Origin: Leyella stercorea
Lineage (GTDB): Bacteria; Bacteroidota; Bacteroidia; Bacteroidales; Bacteroidaceae
Length of the DNA: 64,000 nt
Assembly (NCBI RefSeq): GCF_021531655.1
Contig: NZ_JADYUF010000007.1
Span: forward strand, 37,756-101,755
Direction of reading: 5' to 3'
The notes beneath the pieces were generated by a model. The model saw only the letters and a list, made by a program, of their open reading frames with translations, was not told the DNA's origin and did not search any database. Positions 31,729-39,713 of this stretch are shown here, one piece after another. The position numbers and the translations under genes are program-made. How positions within the stretch are numbered: the first letter of the stretch is position 1; every line of letters begins with the position of its first letter.

Positions 31729-32560
31729 CAAGGAATTCTTCAGCTTGTGCAAGAGTGTCGAGTTTGCCAATATCCATCAGCTTCAAGTCGTCCTTGACAT
31801 AACCTTTTATGTTATGCGTGGCGCACGCCTTAAGGTAGAAGTCGATTATTCCGAATCGGTCGGGGAATTCGTCCATCATCTTAAGCAGACGTGGCGACAA
31901 TGCGTGTATTCCGGCAAAGGCATACATTCGGCATTCCTTCGGGTTGAGTTCGGGATAAGGGCTTCGCACTTCGCCCGTCTCGATGTTGGTCCATCCCACG
32001 AGCTTCATGTCGTCATTGAAGAGCAAATAGCGCTTGGTCTTACGCCAACTGACAAGCAATACAGCATCGACAGCATCACAACAATTGGATTCTTCGTTCT
32101 TCCCTCTTCCCTCTTCGTTCTCCACTTTTCCCTTTTCACTTCCACATTCGGATTCTTCACTTTTCACTTTTCCTTTTTCACTTTGTGAAGCAATCTGGTA
32201 GAACTCCCGCAAATCAACATTGCTAAGAATATCTACATTGTGAATAAGTATAGGATCAGTGGTGTCGAACAATGGTGCTGCCTTCTTTATGCCGCCTCCT
32301 GTTTCGAGCAGTCCGGCAGTTTCGTCAGAAATGCGGATGTCGAGTCCGAAGTTATCATTGTCTTTAAGATAGTCGATTATCTGCCCGGCAAAGTGATGCA
32401 CGTTGACTACAATACGGTCAACGCCAGCCGCAGCAAGATTCATGATGACGCGCTTAATGAGCGGCTCACCCCCTACCCTCACCAGAGCTTTAGGCATTGT
32501 GTCGGTGAGCGGTTTAAGGCGTGTGCCCAATCCAGCCGCGAAAATCATTGCTTGCATCAT
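31706..32560 (-). CDS. MurU-like sugar-1-phosphate nucleotidyltransferase
   Basis: The 284-residue Rossmann-type enzyme begins AMIFAAGLGTRLKPLTDTMPKALVRVGG (NTP-binding loop and the Lys of the signature). The Mg-binding Asp is in NVDIL. With the downstream-adjacent AmgK-like kinase it probably makes UDP-MurNAc from recycled MurNAc-1-P. Residues about 128-160 are a low-complexity Glu/Lys/Ser insertion (SEKGKVKSEESECGSEKGKV and on) encoded by a simple repeat, absent from the usual family core. Its last codons belong to a tandem DNA repeat. Confidence 0.8.
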   Translation of the reverse strand: MMQAMIFAAGLGTRLKPLTDTMPKALVRVGGEPLIKRVIMNLAAAGVDRIVVNVHHFAGQIIDYLKDNDNFGLDIRISDETAGLLETGGGIKKAAPLFDTTDPILIHNVDILSNVDLREFYQIASQSEKGKVKSEESECGSEKGKVENEEGRGKNEESNCCDAVDAVLLVSWRKTKRYLLFNDDMKLVGWTNIETGEVRSPYPELNPKECRMYAFAGIHALSPRLLKMMDEFPDRFGIIDFYLKACATHNIKGYVKDDLKLMDIGKLDTLAQAEEFLEELRVTN

Positions 32561-32586
32561 ATATTTAAGGATGTAAAGTTGTTATG

Positions 32587-32594
32587 CAAAGTTA
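32587..32594 (-). promoter_or_regulatory. Host -7 box TAACTTTG of nucleotidyltransferase gene
   Basis: Minus strand TAACTTTG at 32594-32587, 27 bases before the start codon, fits TAnnTTTG. It abuts the terminator of the preceding gene. Confidence 0.6.
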
Positions 32595-32599
32595 CTGAA

Positions 32600-32644
32600 A
32601 ATCCCGTTAAAAAGTAAAGCTTGCCTCAACTTTTTAACGGGATT
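32600..32644 (-). terminator. Terminator between kinase and nucleotidyltransferase genes
   Basis: A perfect 16-bp stem pairs AATCCCGTTAAAAAGT with ACTTTTTAACGGGATT around a 13-base loop. The downstream T-run is short (TTTC), so termination may be partial. Confidence 0.75.
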
Positions 32645-32697
32645 GTGTATAAATGTAGCTATTAATATAGCTTTTGTCTTCTGATTGCAGCTCGAAC

Positions 32698-34248
32698 TCA
32701 GTCTTTCGACGTGCTCGGCAGCGTCTGTTCTATGCCTTGTTCTCTATGGCATACGTGCACCTCGATGCCGAATTTGTTGTGTATATGCTCTGCCAGATGC
32801 TGTGCCGAGTAGACGCTGCGATGCTGTCCGCCAGTACATCCGAACGAGAACATAAGGTCGGTAAATCCACGGTCGATATAGCGTTGTACATGAGCGTCGG
32901 CCAACTTATATACGCTTTCGAGGAAGGTAAGAATCTCGCCGTCGTCCTCAAGGAATCGTATTACGGGTTCGTCGAGTCCTGTGAGCTTCTTGTACGGCTC
33001 ATAGCGTCCGGGATTATGTGTAGAGCGGCAATCGAACACATATCCTCCGCCATTGCCCGAACTGTCCTCAGGAATGCCCTTACGGTAAGAGAAACTGAAT
33101 ACACGTACTCGCAACGGACCCTTGCCGTCGTACTTGGAGAATGTAGCCGGACCGTCTTGCGGATGTGCAACATACACGTTGCGGTCGGCTGTCTTGTAGC
33201 CATCGGCACGCGATGCGGCTGGCTGTTCGATATGCGCATACTGCGGCAGCTCGGTCAGTCGGCGCAACATGTCCATCATATACGGATAGGGGAACACGTC
33301 TTCGCCCATCTTCAGCAATTCGCGCAGATTGTCCATAGCTGGCGGAATAGACTCGATGAAGTGCTTCTTGCGCTCGAAGTAGCCACGGAAACCATAGGTT
33401 CCGAGCACCTGCAGAGTACGGAACAGCACAAACAGACTCAGACGAGTAACGAAGTGACGCACGCTTGGCACCTCGATGTACAACTTCAGCGCTTCGTAAT
33501 ATTCCAATACGAGTTCGCGGCGCAACTTGTTGCTGTAGCGTGCAGACGCCTGCCATAGGAACGAGGCAAGGTCGTAATAGTAAGGACCCTTACGTCCGCC
33601 CTGGAAGTCGATGAAGTAAGGATTGCCCTCGGCATCGAGCATTACGTTGCGAGCCTGGAAGTCGCGATAGAGGAACGAGTCGACCTGCTCCGAAGTGAGA
33701 TCCTTAGCCATTAGGCGGAAGTTTGCCTCAAGCTTCAGTTCATGAAAATCGAGTCCTGAAGGTTTGAGGAAGCAATACTTGAAGTAGTTGAGGTCGAACA
33801 GAACGCTGTCCTCGTCAAACTCGGGCTGCGGATAGCAGTTCTGCCAGTCGAGTCCGCGTGCTCCGCGTATCTGTATGTTGGGCAACTGGCGTATTGTTCG
33901 CTTCAACAGTTCCTGTTCCTCAAGATTGTAGCGTCCGCCCGCTTCACGTCCGCCACGCACGGCATCGAAGAGCGATACTGAGCCAAGGTCGGTCTGCAGA
34001 TAACGCAGTCCGTCGTCGCTGACAGCCAACACCTGCGGCACGGGCAACTGACGTTGCTCGAAATGCCGAGCAAGATAAACAAAAGCGTGATTCTCGTCGC
34101 GGCTTGTGCCAACAACGCCTATTACGGTAGTTCCGTCTTCGGCTGTGAAGCGATAGTACTGTCGGTTGCTGCCTGCACCAGCCAGGCGTTCGGCCGACTC
34201 GGGCATAGAGCCATGCCACTTATTATATAGTTCGGTCAGTTTCTCCAT
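32698..34248 (-). CDS. AmgK-like sugar kinase fused to a RapZ C-terminal domain
   Basis: The first ~345 residues form an aminoglycoside-phosphotransferase-type kinase with nucleotide-loop GSNRQYYRF, catalytic YRDFQARNV and metal-binding FIDFQGG. They match AmgK MurNAc/GlcNAc anomeric kinases. Residues about 379-516 match the RapZ C-terminal domain, with DCRSTHNPGRY and the diagnostic FGCTGGQHRSVYSAQHLA, which in E. coli binds glucosamine-6-P and the GlmY/Z RNAs. I chose ATG 34248 (MEKLTELYNKWHGSMPE); the longer upstream frame would overlap the next gene by most of its length. The neighbour is MurU-like. Confidence 0.85.
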   Translation of the reverse strand: MEKLTELYNKWHGSMPESAERLAGAGSNRQYYRFTAEDGTTVIGVVGTSRDENHAFVYLARHFEQRQLPVPQVLAVSDDGLRYLQTDLGSVSLFDAVRGGREAGGRYNLEEQELLKRTIRQLPNIQIRGARGLDWQNCYPQPEFDEDSVLFDLNYFKYCFLKPSGLDFHELKLEANFRLMAKDLTSEQVDSFLYRDFQARNVMLDAEGNPYFIDFQGGRKGPYYYDLASFLWQASARYSNKLRRELVLEYYEALKLYIEVPSVRHFVTRLSLFVLFRTLQVLGTYGFRGYFERKKHFIESIPPAMDNLRELLKMGEDVFPYPYMMDMLRRLTELPQYAHIEQPAASRADGYKTADRNVYVAHPQDGPATFSKYDGKGPLRVRVFSFSYRKGIPEDSSGNGGGYVFDCRSTHNPGRYEPYKKLTGLDEPVIRFLEDDGEILTFLESVYKLADAHVQRYIDRGFTDLMFSFGCTGGQHRSVYSAQHLAEHIHNKFGIEVHVCHREQGIEQTLPSTSKD

Positions 34249-34471
34249 TGTTGTCTTTGTTATTGCTGCCTTCGGCTTCGTCGGCAGAATTGTTAGTAGT
34301 GGCTTTATCGCCATTGAAATACTCGCGGTTCTTGCGGTCGGCCCAGACAGCCAGCAAGCTATCTGCCACATACAGAAGTATTGCCACACCAGCCGTAATG
34401 CTCAACGACTTGGTAAGGGCGTAAGTTCCACCGCAGATAATCACGAAAAGTACGATTATTTTCAGTCTCAT
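34223..34471 (-). CDS. Small PspC/DUF-type membrane protein
   Basis: This 82-residue protein has two predicted membrane helices (residues 3-20 and 25-45) and a polar tail rich in Asp, Asn and Glu. It overlaps the kinase start by 26 bases and is the first gene of the operon, behind a TACATTTG box at 34529-34522. No named family was recognised. Confidence 0.65.
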   Translation of the reverse strand: MRLKIIVLFVIICGGTYALTKSLSITAGVAILLYVADSLLAVWADRKNREYFNGDKATTNNSADEAEGSNNKDNNGETDRTI

Positions 34472-34521
34472 TATATTCTATTTCGAGTAAATTTACTTTT
34501 TCTTTATGTTATTGGTAACTG

Positions 34522-34529
34522 CAAATGTA
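34522..34529 (-). promoter_or_regulatory. Host -7 box TACATTTG (kinase operon)
   Basis: Minus strand TACATTTG, about 50 bases before the 34471 start codon, with TTG 20 bases further upstream. Confidence 0.55.
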
Positions 34530-34654
34530 CTAATTATTTCTTGAAACAAGACTGCATACGCCACAAAAACACTATATTTTTTAAGCAATAAAGACATTGA
34601 ACTTGCGTTATACTTATTGTTTATGCACTATCACACACATTATTACATATACAA

Positions 34655-36754
34655 GTGAACACACCATTACACAAATCATCAACCAGATACACCGCCATTG
34701 CCATGGCAGCCTGCATAGCAGTCATGACTTTTGTGCTGACGGGATGCGGAGCCGACAAGAACATGAAGCGTGGCGAGAAGTATCTTGCCATAGGCGAATA
34801 CTACGACGCTGCCAACCAATTCAAGCAGGCTTACACCAAGACTCCGCCTAAGGAACGTACCCAGCGCGGACAGATTGCGCTTAAAGTGGCACTGTGCAAC
34901 GAGCGCATCAACGCATCGCAGAAGGCTGCTGCTGCCTATGCCAACGCCATACGCTACAAGCAAGCCACGCCCCAGCACCGGTTGGCTTACGCCAGACAGT
35001 TGCTGAAAAACGGACAGTACCGTCAGGCGGAGCAGCAGTTCAAGATTGTGCTCGACTCGATGCCCGACGACATTCTTACCAAGAACGGACTCATTTCGGC
35101 ACAGAAAGCACCCGCATGGAAGAAGGAAGGCTCGCGCTATAAGGTGAAGCGTATGGACATATTCAATTCACGACGCGCCGACTACTCGCCCGTTCTTGCA
35201 GGCGACCAGCACGACCGCCTGTACTTCACTTCAACCCGCAACGAGGCTCAAGGTTCTGAACTCAGCGGCATCACTGGCACCAAGGCAGGCGACATATTCG
35301 TATCGCAGAAGGACGACCGTGGCCATTGGACCAAGCCCGAAGCCGTAGAGGGCGGGCTGAACACCGACTACGACGAGGGTGCCTGTGCCCTTATGCCCGA
35401 CCAAGGCACAATGTATCTGACACAATGCACCAGCAATCCCGACTATCCACGTTTTGCACAGATTGTCACCTCAGCACGTGCGGACGCTGCATGGGGCAAG
35501 GTGAGCGAACTGAAACTTACGTCCGACACGCTGTCGAGCTATGCCCACCCTGCCATTTCGCCCGACGGACAATGGCTGTACTTCGTAAGCGACATGCCTG
35601 GAGGAATGGGTGGAATGGACATCTGGCGCGTGCGGTTGACATCGAACGGACTGGGTGGCGTGGAGAATCTTGGCGAACCCATAAATACTCCGGGCAACGA
35701 GATGTTTCCGACGTTCCGCCCCAACGGCGACCTTTACTTCTCAAGCGACGGCCATCCGGGCATGGGCGGACTCGACATATTCATTGCCACCGTTGGCAAG
35801 GACGGCAAATACCACATAGAACATCCCGGCTATCCGCTCAATTCGCAGGCTGACGACTTCGGTATGACGTTCGAGGGTGTGCACAACCGTGGCTTCTTTG
35901 CGTCAAACCGCAACGACGGCCGCGGATGGGACCACATATATAGTTTTGAAAATCCTGAGATTATACAGAGCGTGAAGGGATGGGTGTACGAAAAAGACGG
36001 CTACGAACTGACCTCTGCACTGGTGTATATGGTGGGCAGCGACGGCACCAACGAGAAACTGAGCGTGGGTGGCGACGGCTCGTTTGAGCGCATACTGAAA
36101 CCCGGCACCGACTATATTTTCCTTGCCACATGCAAAGGTTTTCTGAATCATAAGGAAGAGGTGGCGGTGGCGCAACGCAGCGAGTCGCACGAATACGTGC
36201 TGCAATTTCCGCTCGCATCGATAACAGCACCTGTGCTGATAAGCAATATATTCTACGATTTCGACAAGGCTACTCTGCGTCCAGAATCAGCTCAGGCTCT
36301 CGACACTCTCGTGAAGATACTCGAAGAGAATCCTAACGTGACCATCGAACTCTCCGCCCATTGCGACTACAAGGGTTCGGCTGCGTACAACAAGGCCCTG
36401 TCGCAACGCCGAGCCGAGTCGGTGGTGCAATACTTGGTGGGCAAAGGCATAGCACGCGAACGCCTTACACCCGTGGGCTATGGCAAGGAGAAACCCAAGA
36501 CCATACGCAAGAAACTCACCGAAAAATACAACTGGCTGAAGGAGGGCGACGTGCTCAGCGAGGAATTCATACAAAAACTCGACAAGGCAAAGCAGGAAAT
36601 TTGCAACCAGCTCAACCGCCGTACCGAATTCTCCGTGCTTAGAACCACCTACGGACTGTTTGACAAAGAGGGCAAACCAAGCAAACAACCCGCAAAAACA
36701 AAAAAGCCTTCCTCGGCCAATAAAGACCAGAAGGAAGACTTCTATATAAACTAA
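34655..36754 (+). CDS. porE: PorE-like type IX secretion outer-membrane lipoprotein
   Basis: The 699-residue protein has the exact domain plan of Porphyromonas PorE. A lipoprotein signal ends LTGC (Cys31), then come TPR-like helices (35-150), a PD40/WD40 beta-propeller (about 185-430; repeats such as PDGQWLYFVSDMPGGMGGMDIW), a carboxypeptidase-regulatory domain (about 445-525), and an OmpA-like peptidoglycan-binding domain (535-670; FDFDKATLRPES, SAHCDYKGSAAYN, LSQRRAESV). PorE links the T9SS ring to peptidoglycan. I keep the GTG start at 34655 because the next ATG lacks the positive charges of a signal peptide. Confidence 0.88.
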   Translation: MNTPLHKSSTRYTAIAMAACIAVMTFVLTGCGADKNMKRGEKYLAIGEYYDAANQFKQAYTKTPPKERTQRGQIALKVALCNERINASQKAAAAYANAIRYKQATPQHRLAYARQLLKNGQYRQAEQQFKIVLDSMPDDILTKNGLISAQKAPAWKKEGSRYKVKRMDIFNSRRADYSPVLAGDQHDRLYFTSTRNEAQGSELSGITGTKAGDIFVSQKDDRGHWTKPEAVEGGLNTDYDEGACALMPDQGTMYLTQCTSNPDYPRFAQIVTSARADAAWGKVSELKLTSDTLSSYAHPAISPDGQWLYFVSDMPGGMGGMDIWRVRLTSNGLGGVENLGEPINTPGNEMFPTFRPNGDLYFSSDGHPGMGGLDIFIATVGKDGKYHIEHPGYPLNSQADDFGMTFEGVHNRGFFASNRNDGRGWDHIYSFENPEIIQSVKGWVYEKDGYELTSALVYMVGSDGTNEKLSVGGDGSFERILKPGTDYIFLATCKGFLNHKEEVAVAQRSESHEYVLQFPLASITAPVLISNIFYDFDKATLRPESAQALDTLVKILEENPNVTIELSAHCDYKGSAAYNKALSQRRAESVVQYLVGKGIARERLTPVGYGKEKPKTIRKKLTEKYNWLKEGDVLSEEFIQKLDKAKQEICNQLNRRTEFSVLRTTYGLFDKEGKPSKQPAKTKKPSSANKDQKEDFYIN

Positions 36755-37182
36755 GCGTTCTTCTGCGACTCCCAGAAGTCGTACAGCATGACGCAACTCA
36801 GCACCCATACAGTGAGCACTACCATCAGTAAGGTAGTGCCCACTGTATTTGTTTGTGGCAGTAGCGAGTCTATCGACAATTGTGGCAGACAGCCGGAAGC
36901 AATCGTATGTAGACTGTCGGCAACATTGCCAAGACATCGGCGCATCACTCCCAAACCTCCACTCGCAAAGAACGACACAACGCAAACCACCATCCACACT
37001 GCCGTCCATACATTATACCAGAAGCGTCCACGTGCCGGCATCTCTTCCTGCACACGCTTCATGACGCTATGCGAGAACCCGTTGTCGGCTATATGCATAC
37101 GCACACTGCCGGCAAAGAACCCACGCAGAAGCTCTTCGTCGACAGTACCATTATTCATTATCAAATCCTTTTCTTTTTCCAT
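36751..37182 (-). CDS. Anti-sigma / DUF5056-like membrane protein
   Basis: The 143-residue protein starts MEKEKDLIMNNGTVDEELLRGFFAG and has two membrane helices (about 55-75 and 115-140), the plan of DUF5056-type anti-sigma partners in Bacteroidales. It lies downstream of an ECF sigma gene, which supports that role. Its stop codon overlaps the stop of porE, so the two convergent genes share bases. A palindromic repeat array separates it from the sigma gene. Confidence 0.7.
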   Translation of the reverse strand: MEKEKDLIMNNGTVDEELLRGFFAGSVRMHIADNGFSHSVMKRVQEEMPARGRFWYNVWTAVWMVVCVVSFFASGGLGVMRRCLGNVADSLHTIASGCLPQLSIDSLLPQTNTVGTTLLMVVLTVWVLSCVMLYDFWESQKNA

Positions 37183-37221
37183 TTTGCCAGCCTTTCCGTT
37201 AGTCTGAATTCAATGATTTTT

Positions 37222-37304
37222 CAAATGTAGTCCTTTTGCATTCCAAAAGGACAACTTTAGCACTCCAAAAGGGGTCCTTTTGCAAGCTAAAAGGAGTCCT
37301 TTTC
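37222..37304. repeat. Palindromic repeat array 1 (four units)
   Basis: Units of 21-23 bp built around AAAAGG(A/G)(C/G)TCCTTTT with 5-7-bp spacers. It begins AAATGTAGTCCTTTTG, as do parts of arrays 2 and 3. It lies between two genes of the sigma operon. Confidence 0.85.
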
Positions 37305-37349
37305 AAGCTGCAAGCAAACCGTTAGCACAAAGCACTGTGATTCAAGTCT

Positions 37350-37889
37350 TTATCCATAACCGTTCTGCCGCAGAAACCGCGTTAGCTTTTCCTTGCCACG
37401 AAACAGATGCGACTTGACCGTTCCCACTGCCATTCCCGTTATCTGGGCAATCTCATCAATGGGATAACCGTCGACAAGTTGCAGCGTGACGCAGGTGCGC
37501 TCCTTGTCGCCCAAACGTCTTAAGGCATCGTAAACGTCAAGCTTCACGTTGCTGTCGGCATGGTCGGCACCACGTCGCGAGGCTTCTATAGAGTTGTCAA
37601 CATCATCGGTGGGACGCAGACGGCGATGAAAATCGTACAGCACATTGCAGGCTATGCGATAGAGCCAAGTAGAGAACGCTGCCTGTCCGCGAAACTTCGA
37701 TATGTTGACATAAGCCTTGACAAACGTGTCCTGTGCAAGGTCGTCGCTCAACTGTACGTCTCCCAATGTCTGGTGCAAGAAGAAGCGCCTTATCGGCGAC
37801 TGATATTTCACAACCAAACGGTCGAAAGCCGCACGGTCGTGAAACTCAGCCACCTGAGAGACGAGAGAGAGATCGTTGTTTTGCTTCAT
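37350..37889 (-). CDS. ECF RNA polymerase sigma factor
   Basis: The 179-residue sigma factor has region 2 (LVVKYQSPIRRFFLHQTLGD...DDLAQDTFVKAYVNISKFRGQAAFSTWLYRIACNVLYDF) and region 4 (ERTCVTLQLVDGYPIDEIAQITGMAVGTVKSHLFRGKEKL). It starts directly after the stop of the DUF6249 membrane gene with no spacer. The downstream DUF5056-like gene likely holds it at the membrane until a surface stress signal. Confidence 0.93.
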   Translation of the reverse strand: MKQNNDLSLVSQVAEFHDRAAFDRLVVKYQSPIRRFFLHQTLGDVQLSDDLAQDTFVKAYVNISKFRGQAAFSTWLYRIACNVLYDFHRRLRPTDDVDNSIEASRRGADHADSNVKLDVYDALRRLGDKERTCVTLQLVDGYPIDEIAQITGMAVGTVKSHLFRGKEKLTRFLRQNGYG

Positions 37890-38624
37890 TTATTTATTAT
37901 CCTTGTCGCCGAAATCTATATCGGTGATGTCACTGTCAATATTGCCAAAATCGTCGTTCGGTTCTTCCTTTTTGCGTCCGAACTTACTGTTATAGTTATA
38001 GCGCACCATGAACATCTGGCCCACACCGAGACACGCCACAAGCAATCCTATGCCTACAAGACTGTCGGCACCGAGAAACCATAAGAACAAAGCCAAGCCT
38101 GCACCGATTGAAACGTTGCGCACTCCACGACGCCACAGATAGTCGGGCGACTTCTTATTGAGTGGCATTTCACTTTCGCCGAGCGGCTGTCCCTGCTCCA
38201 TCGCCTTCTCTGCCAGACGCACACGGTCATTGTGGCGACGCACCAGATAGCGTATGATGAGCAATACGATGATGAGCGGCATGAAGAGAAACAGGAGTAC
38301 CACACCTATCAAGAGTACGGTTATCAGTATGCCTACAAAACCCGAAGTGCCAAGAAAGGCAAACCATGAGAACGGGTCGGAGAATCTGCTCGGATCATAC
38401 CGGTTGCTGTCGTTTACGTCGTCGGTATCGGCAGTAGTGCTGTAATCAGCTGTGTCTAACTGTTCGGCTGTAGACGAGGTGTCGGAATAAGCCTCAATGC
38501 CATTGTCGGCCTTCGTGTCGTCTACTACTGTTGTGCGCGGAGTGTGTCGGTGGCGCTGTGCCTCCATGGGCACCGTGCTGCCCAAAAGCATGATTGCTAC
38601 AAGTGAGAATAATATCTTTTTCAT
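37890..38624 (-). CDS. DUF6249-like membrane protein of the sigma operon
   Basis: The 244-residue protein has a signal peptide (residues 1-22), an acidic/Thr-Ser-rich periplasmic stretch, two membrane helices (about 95-130) followed by basic RYLVRRHNDR, a further membrane segment pair (165-205) and an acidic tail. This plan matches DUF6249 proteins, often encoded with ECF sigma genes. Its exact role in sensing is unknown. Confidence 0.75.
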   Translation of the reverse strand: MKKILFSLVAIMLLGSTVPMEAQRHRHTPRTTVVDDTKADNGIEAYSDTSSTAEQLDTADYSTTADTDDVNDSNRYDPSRFSDPFSWFAFLGTSGFVGILITVLLIGVVLLFLFMPLIIVLLIIRYLVRRHNDRVRLAEKAMEQGQPLGESEMPLNKKSPDYLWRRGVRNVSIGAGLALFLWFLGADSLVGIGLLVACLGVGQMFMVRYNYNSKFGRKKEEPNDDFGNIDSDITDIDFGDKDNK

Positions 38625-38696
38625 ATTCTGTAGTTTTTTCTTTTTTTAATTACAATGGTTTGACGCTATGCAGACTGAATAAGTTGCACAGCATCG

Positions 38697-38704
38697 CAAA
38701 AATA
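38697..38704 (-). promoter_or_regulatory. Host -7 box TATTTTTG (sigma operon)
   Basis: Minus strand TATTTTTG, about 70 bases before the start codon at 38624. Confidence 0.45.
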
Positions 38705-38768
38705 CTACAAATTAACAAAAACACAGAAAAACCATTGGCTATATTTTCGCATCAGCAGCAAAAGAAGT

Positions 38769-38776
38769 AATTTTGT
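38769..38776 (+). promoter_or_regulatory. Host -7 box TAATTTTG (esterase gene)
   Basis: TAATTTTG fits TAnnTTTG; TTTC occurs 20 bases upstream in place of TTTG. The start codon follows about 20 bases later. Confidence 0.55.
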
Positions 38777-38797
38777 AGCTACAACCACATTAATATT

Positions 38798-39508
38798 ATG
38801 ACTACAATCATACAAAACAAAAACATTACCATAGACGGTCTAAACTGCAATGTCTTCGCCACCGAACGCCCCGAGGTGCTGCTTATACAGCCGTCGGCAC
38901 GACATGAGACCAAGAACGACGGCATAAACAGAGAGGTGAAGGTGCTGGCAGCAACCGCCACTAAAGGATTTGCCATAGTATTCTTCGATACCGTGGAGTG
39001 GGCTAAGGCACTCATGCCATGGCAGGACGAGGCGGTGTCGCGCAACGAAGAGGTGGGCATGCATGCACAGGACACATTAGTTTATATAGAAGAAAGCCTT
39101 GTGCCATGGCTGCATGAGCGTTTCGGCAAACTGCCATGTATAATAGGCGGCTACTCATTGGGCGGACTGTTTGCACTTTGGGCAGCACGTCAGTCAGCTG
39201 CCTTCTGCGCTGTAGCAGCTGCATCGCCTTCGTTATGGATAAAGGGATGGGCTGACTTTGCAGACAACCGTAGCCTCAACGCACAGTTGGCTTACGTCAG
39301 TCTGGGCAATCGTGAGGAGCATTGCCGCAACCAATGTATGGCTCGCATAGGCGACTGCGTGCGCCATGAACACCTCACGCTTACCGAACAGATTGGAACA
39401 ACCGCCACGACACTCGAATGGAACAACGGAGGACACTTTGGCGAAGAAGCCGAACGCACGGCTAAGGCATTCGCATGGTGTATCGAGAACATAAACAAAG
39501 CGAGCTGA
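38798..39508 (+). CDS. Alpha/beta-hydrolase (esterase-type)
   Basis: The 236-residue cytosolic protein has the nucleophile elbow GYSLGG (about residue 114) and a late histidine in NGGHFG, completing a serine-hydrolase triad. No signal peptide is visible. The Gly/Ala-rich segment YSLGGLFALWAARQSAAFCAVAAASPSLW is typical of siderophore esterase-like or acyl-transfer hydrolases. Substrate unknown. It is divergent from the sigma operon. Confidence 0.8.
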   Translation: MTTIIQNKNITIDGLNCNVFATERPEVLLIQPSARHETKNDGINREVKVLAATATKGFAIVFFDTVEWAKALMPWQDEAVSRNEEVGMHAQDTLVYIEESLVPWLHERFGKLPCIIGGYSLGGLFALWAARQSAAFCAVAAASPSLWIKGWADFADNRSLNAQLAYVSLGNREEHCRNQCMARIGDCVRHEHLTLTEQIGTTATTLEWNNGGHFGEEAERTAKAFAWCIENINKAS

Positions 39509-39519
39509 AAGTCCAATAA

Positions 39520-39697
39520 GCACATAGCCCGGGGCAGCGTCCTGGGTGTACATATAGATAAAAGCAAAACGCCCTGTAAAGGCAAAAGCATTGATAATTA
39601 ACGCTTTTGCCCTTACAGGGCGCATTGTTATTTGCGATACTTTTACCCAAGGCGCTGCCCTGAGCTATGTGCTTCTGCCCCTTCGGGGCGTGCTGCT
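39520..39697. repeat. Nested REP-like hairpin pair
   Basis: An outer inverted repeat GCACATAGCCC(G)GGGCAGCG...CGCTGCCCTGAGCTATGTGC encloses an inner 20-bp stem at 39570-39622 (CGCCCTGTAA/TTACAGGGCG). The right arm, extended by AGCAGCACGCCCCGAAGGGG on the minus strand, recurs at 63884-63936. Confidence 0.8.
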
Positions 39698-39713
39698 TTG
39701 ACTTCTATATTTA

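Noticed and set aside
32674..33558. 294-residue plus-strand frame
   Set aside because: Antisense to the AmgK-RapZ fusion whose motifs are clear.
37222..37304. CRISPR array (also the similar arrays at 43631 and 53001)
   Set aside because: The units are palindromic and only 21-23 bp apart with 5-7-bp spacers; there are no 25-40-bp unique spacers and no cas genes.
39462..39650. Small minus-strand protein-like frame with many Cys and Leu
   Set aside because: It falls on the REP-like hairpins; such frames arise repeatedly from dispersed repeats and are not genes.
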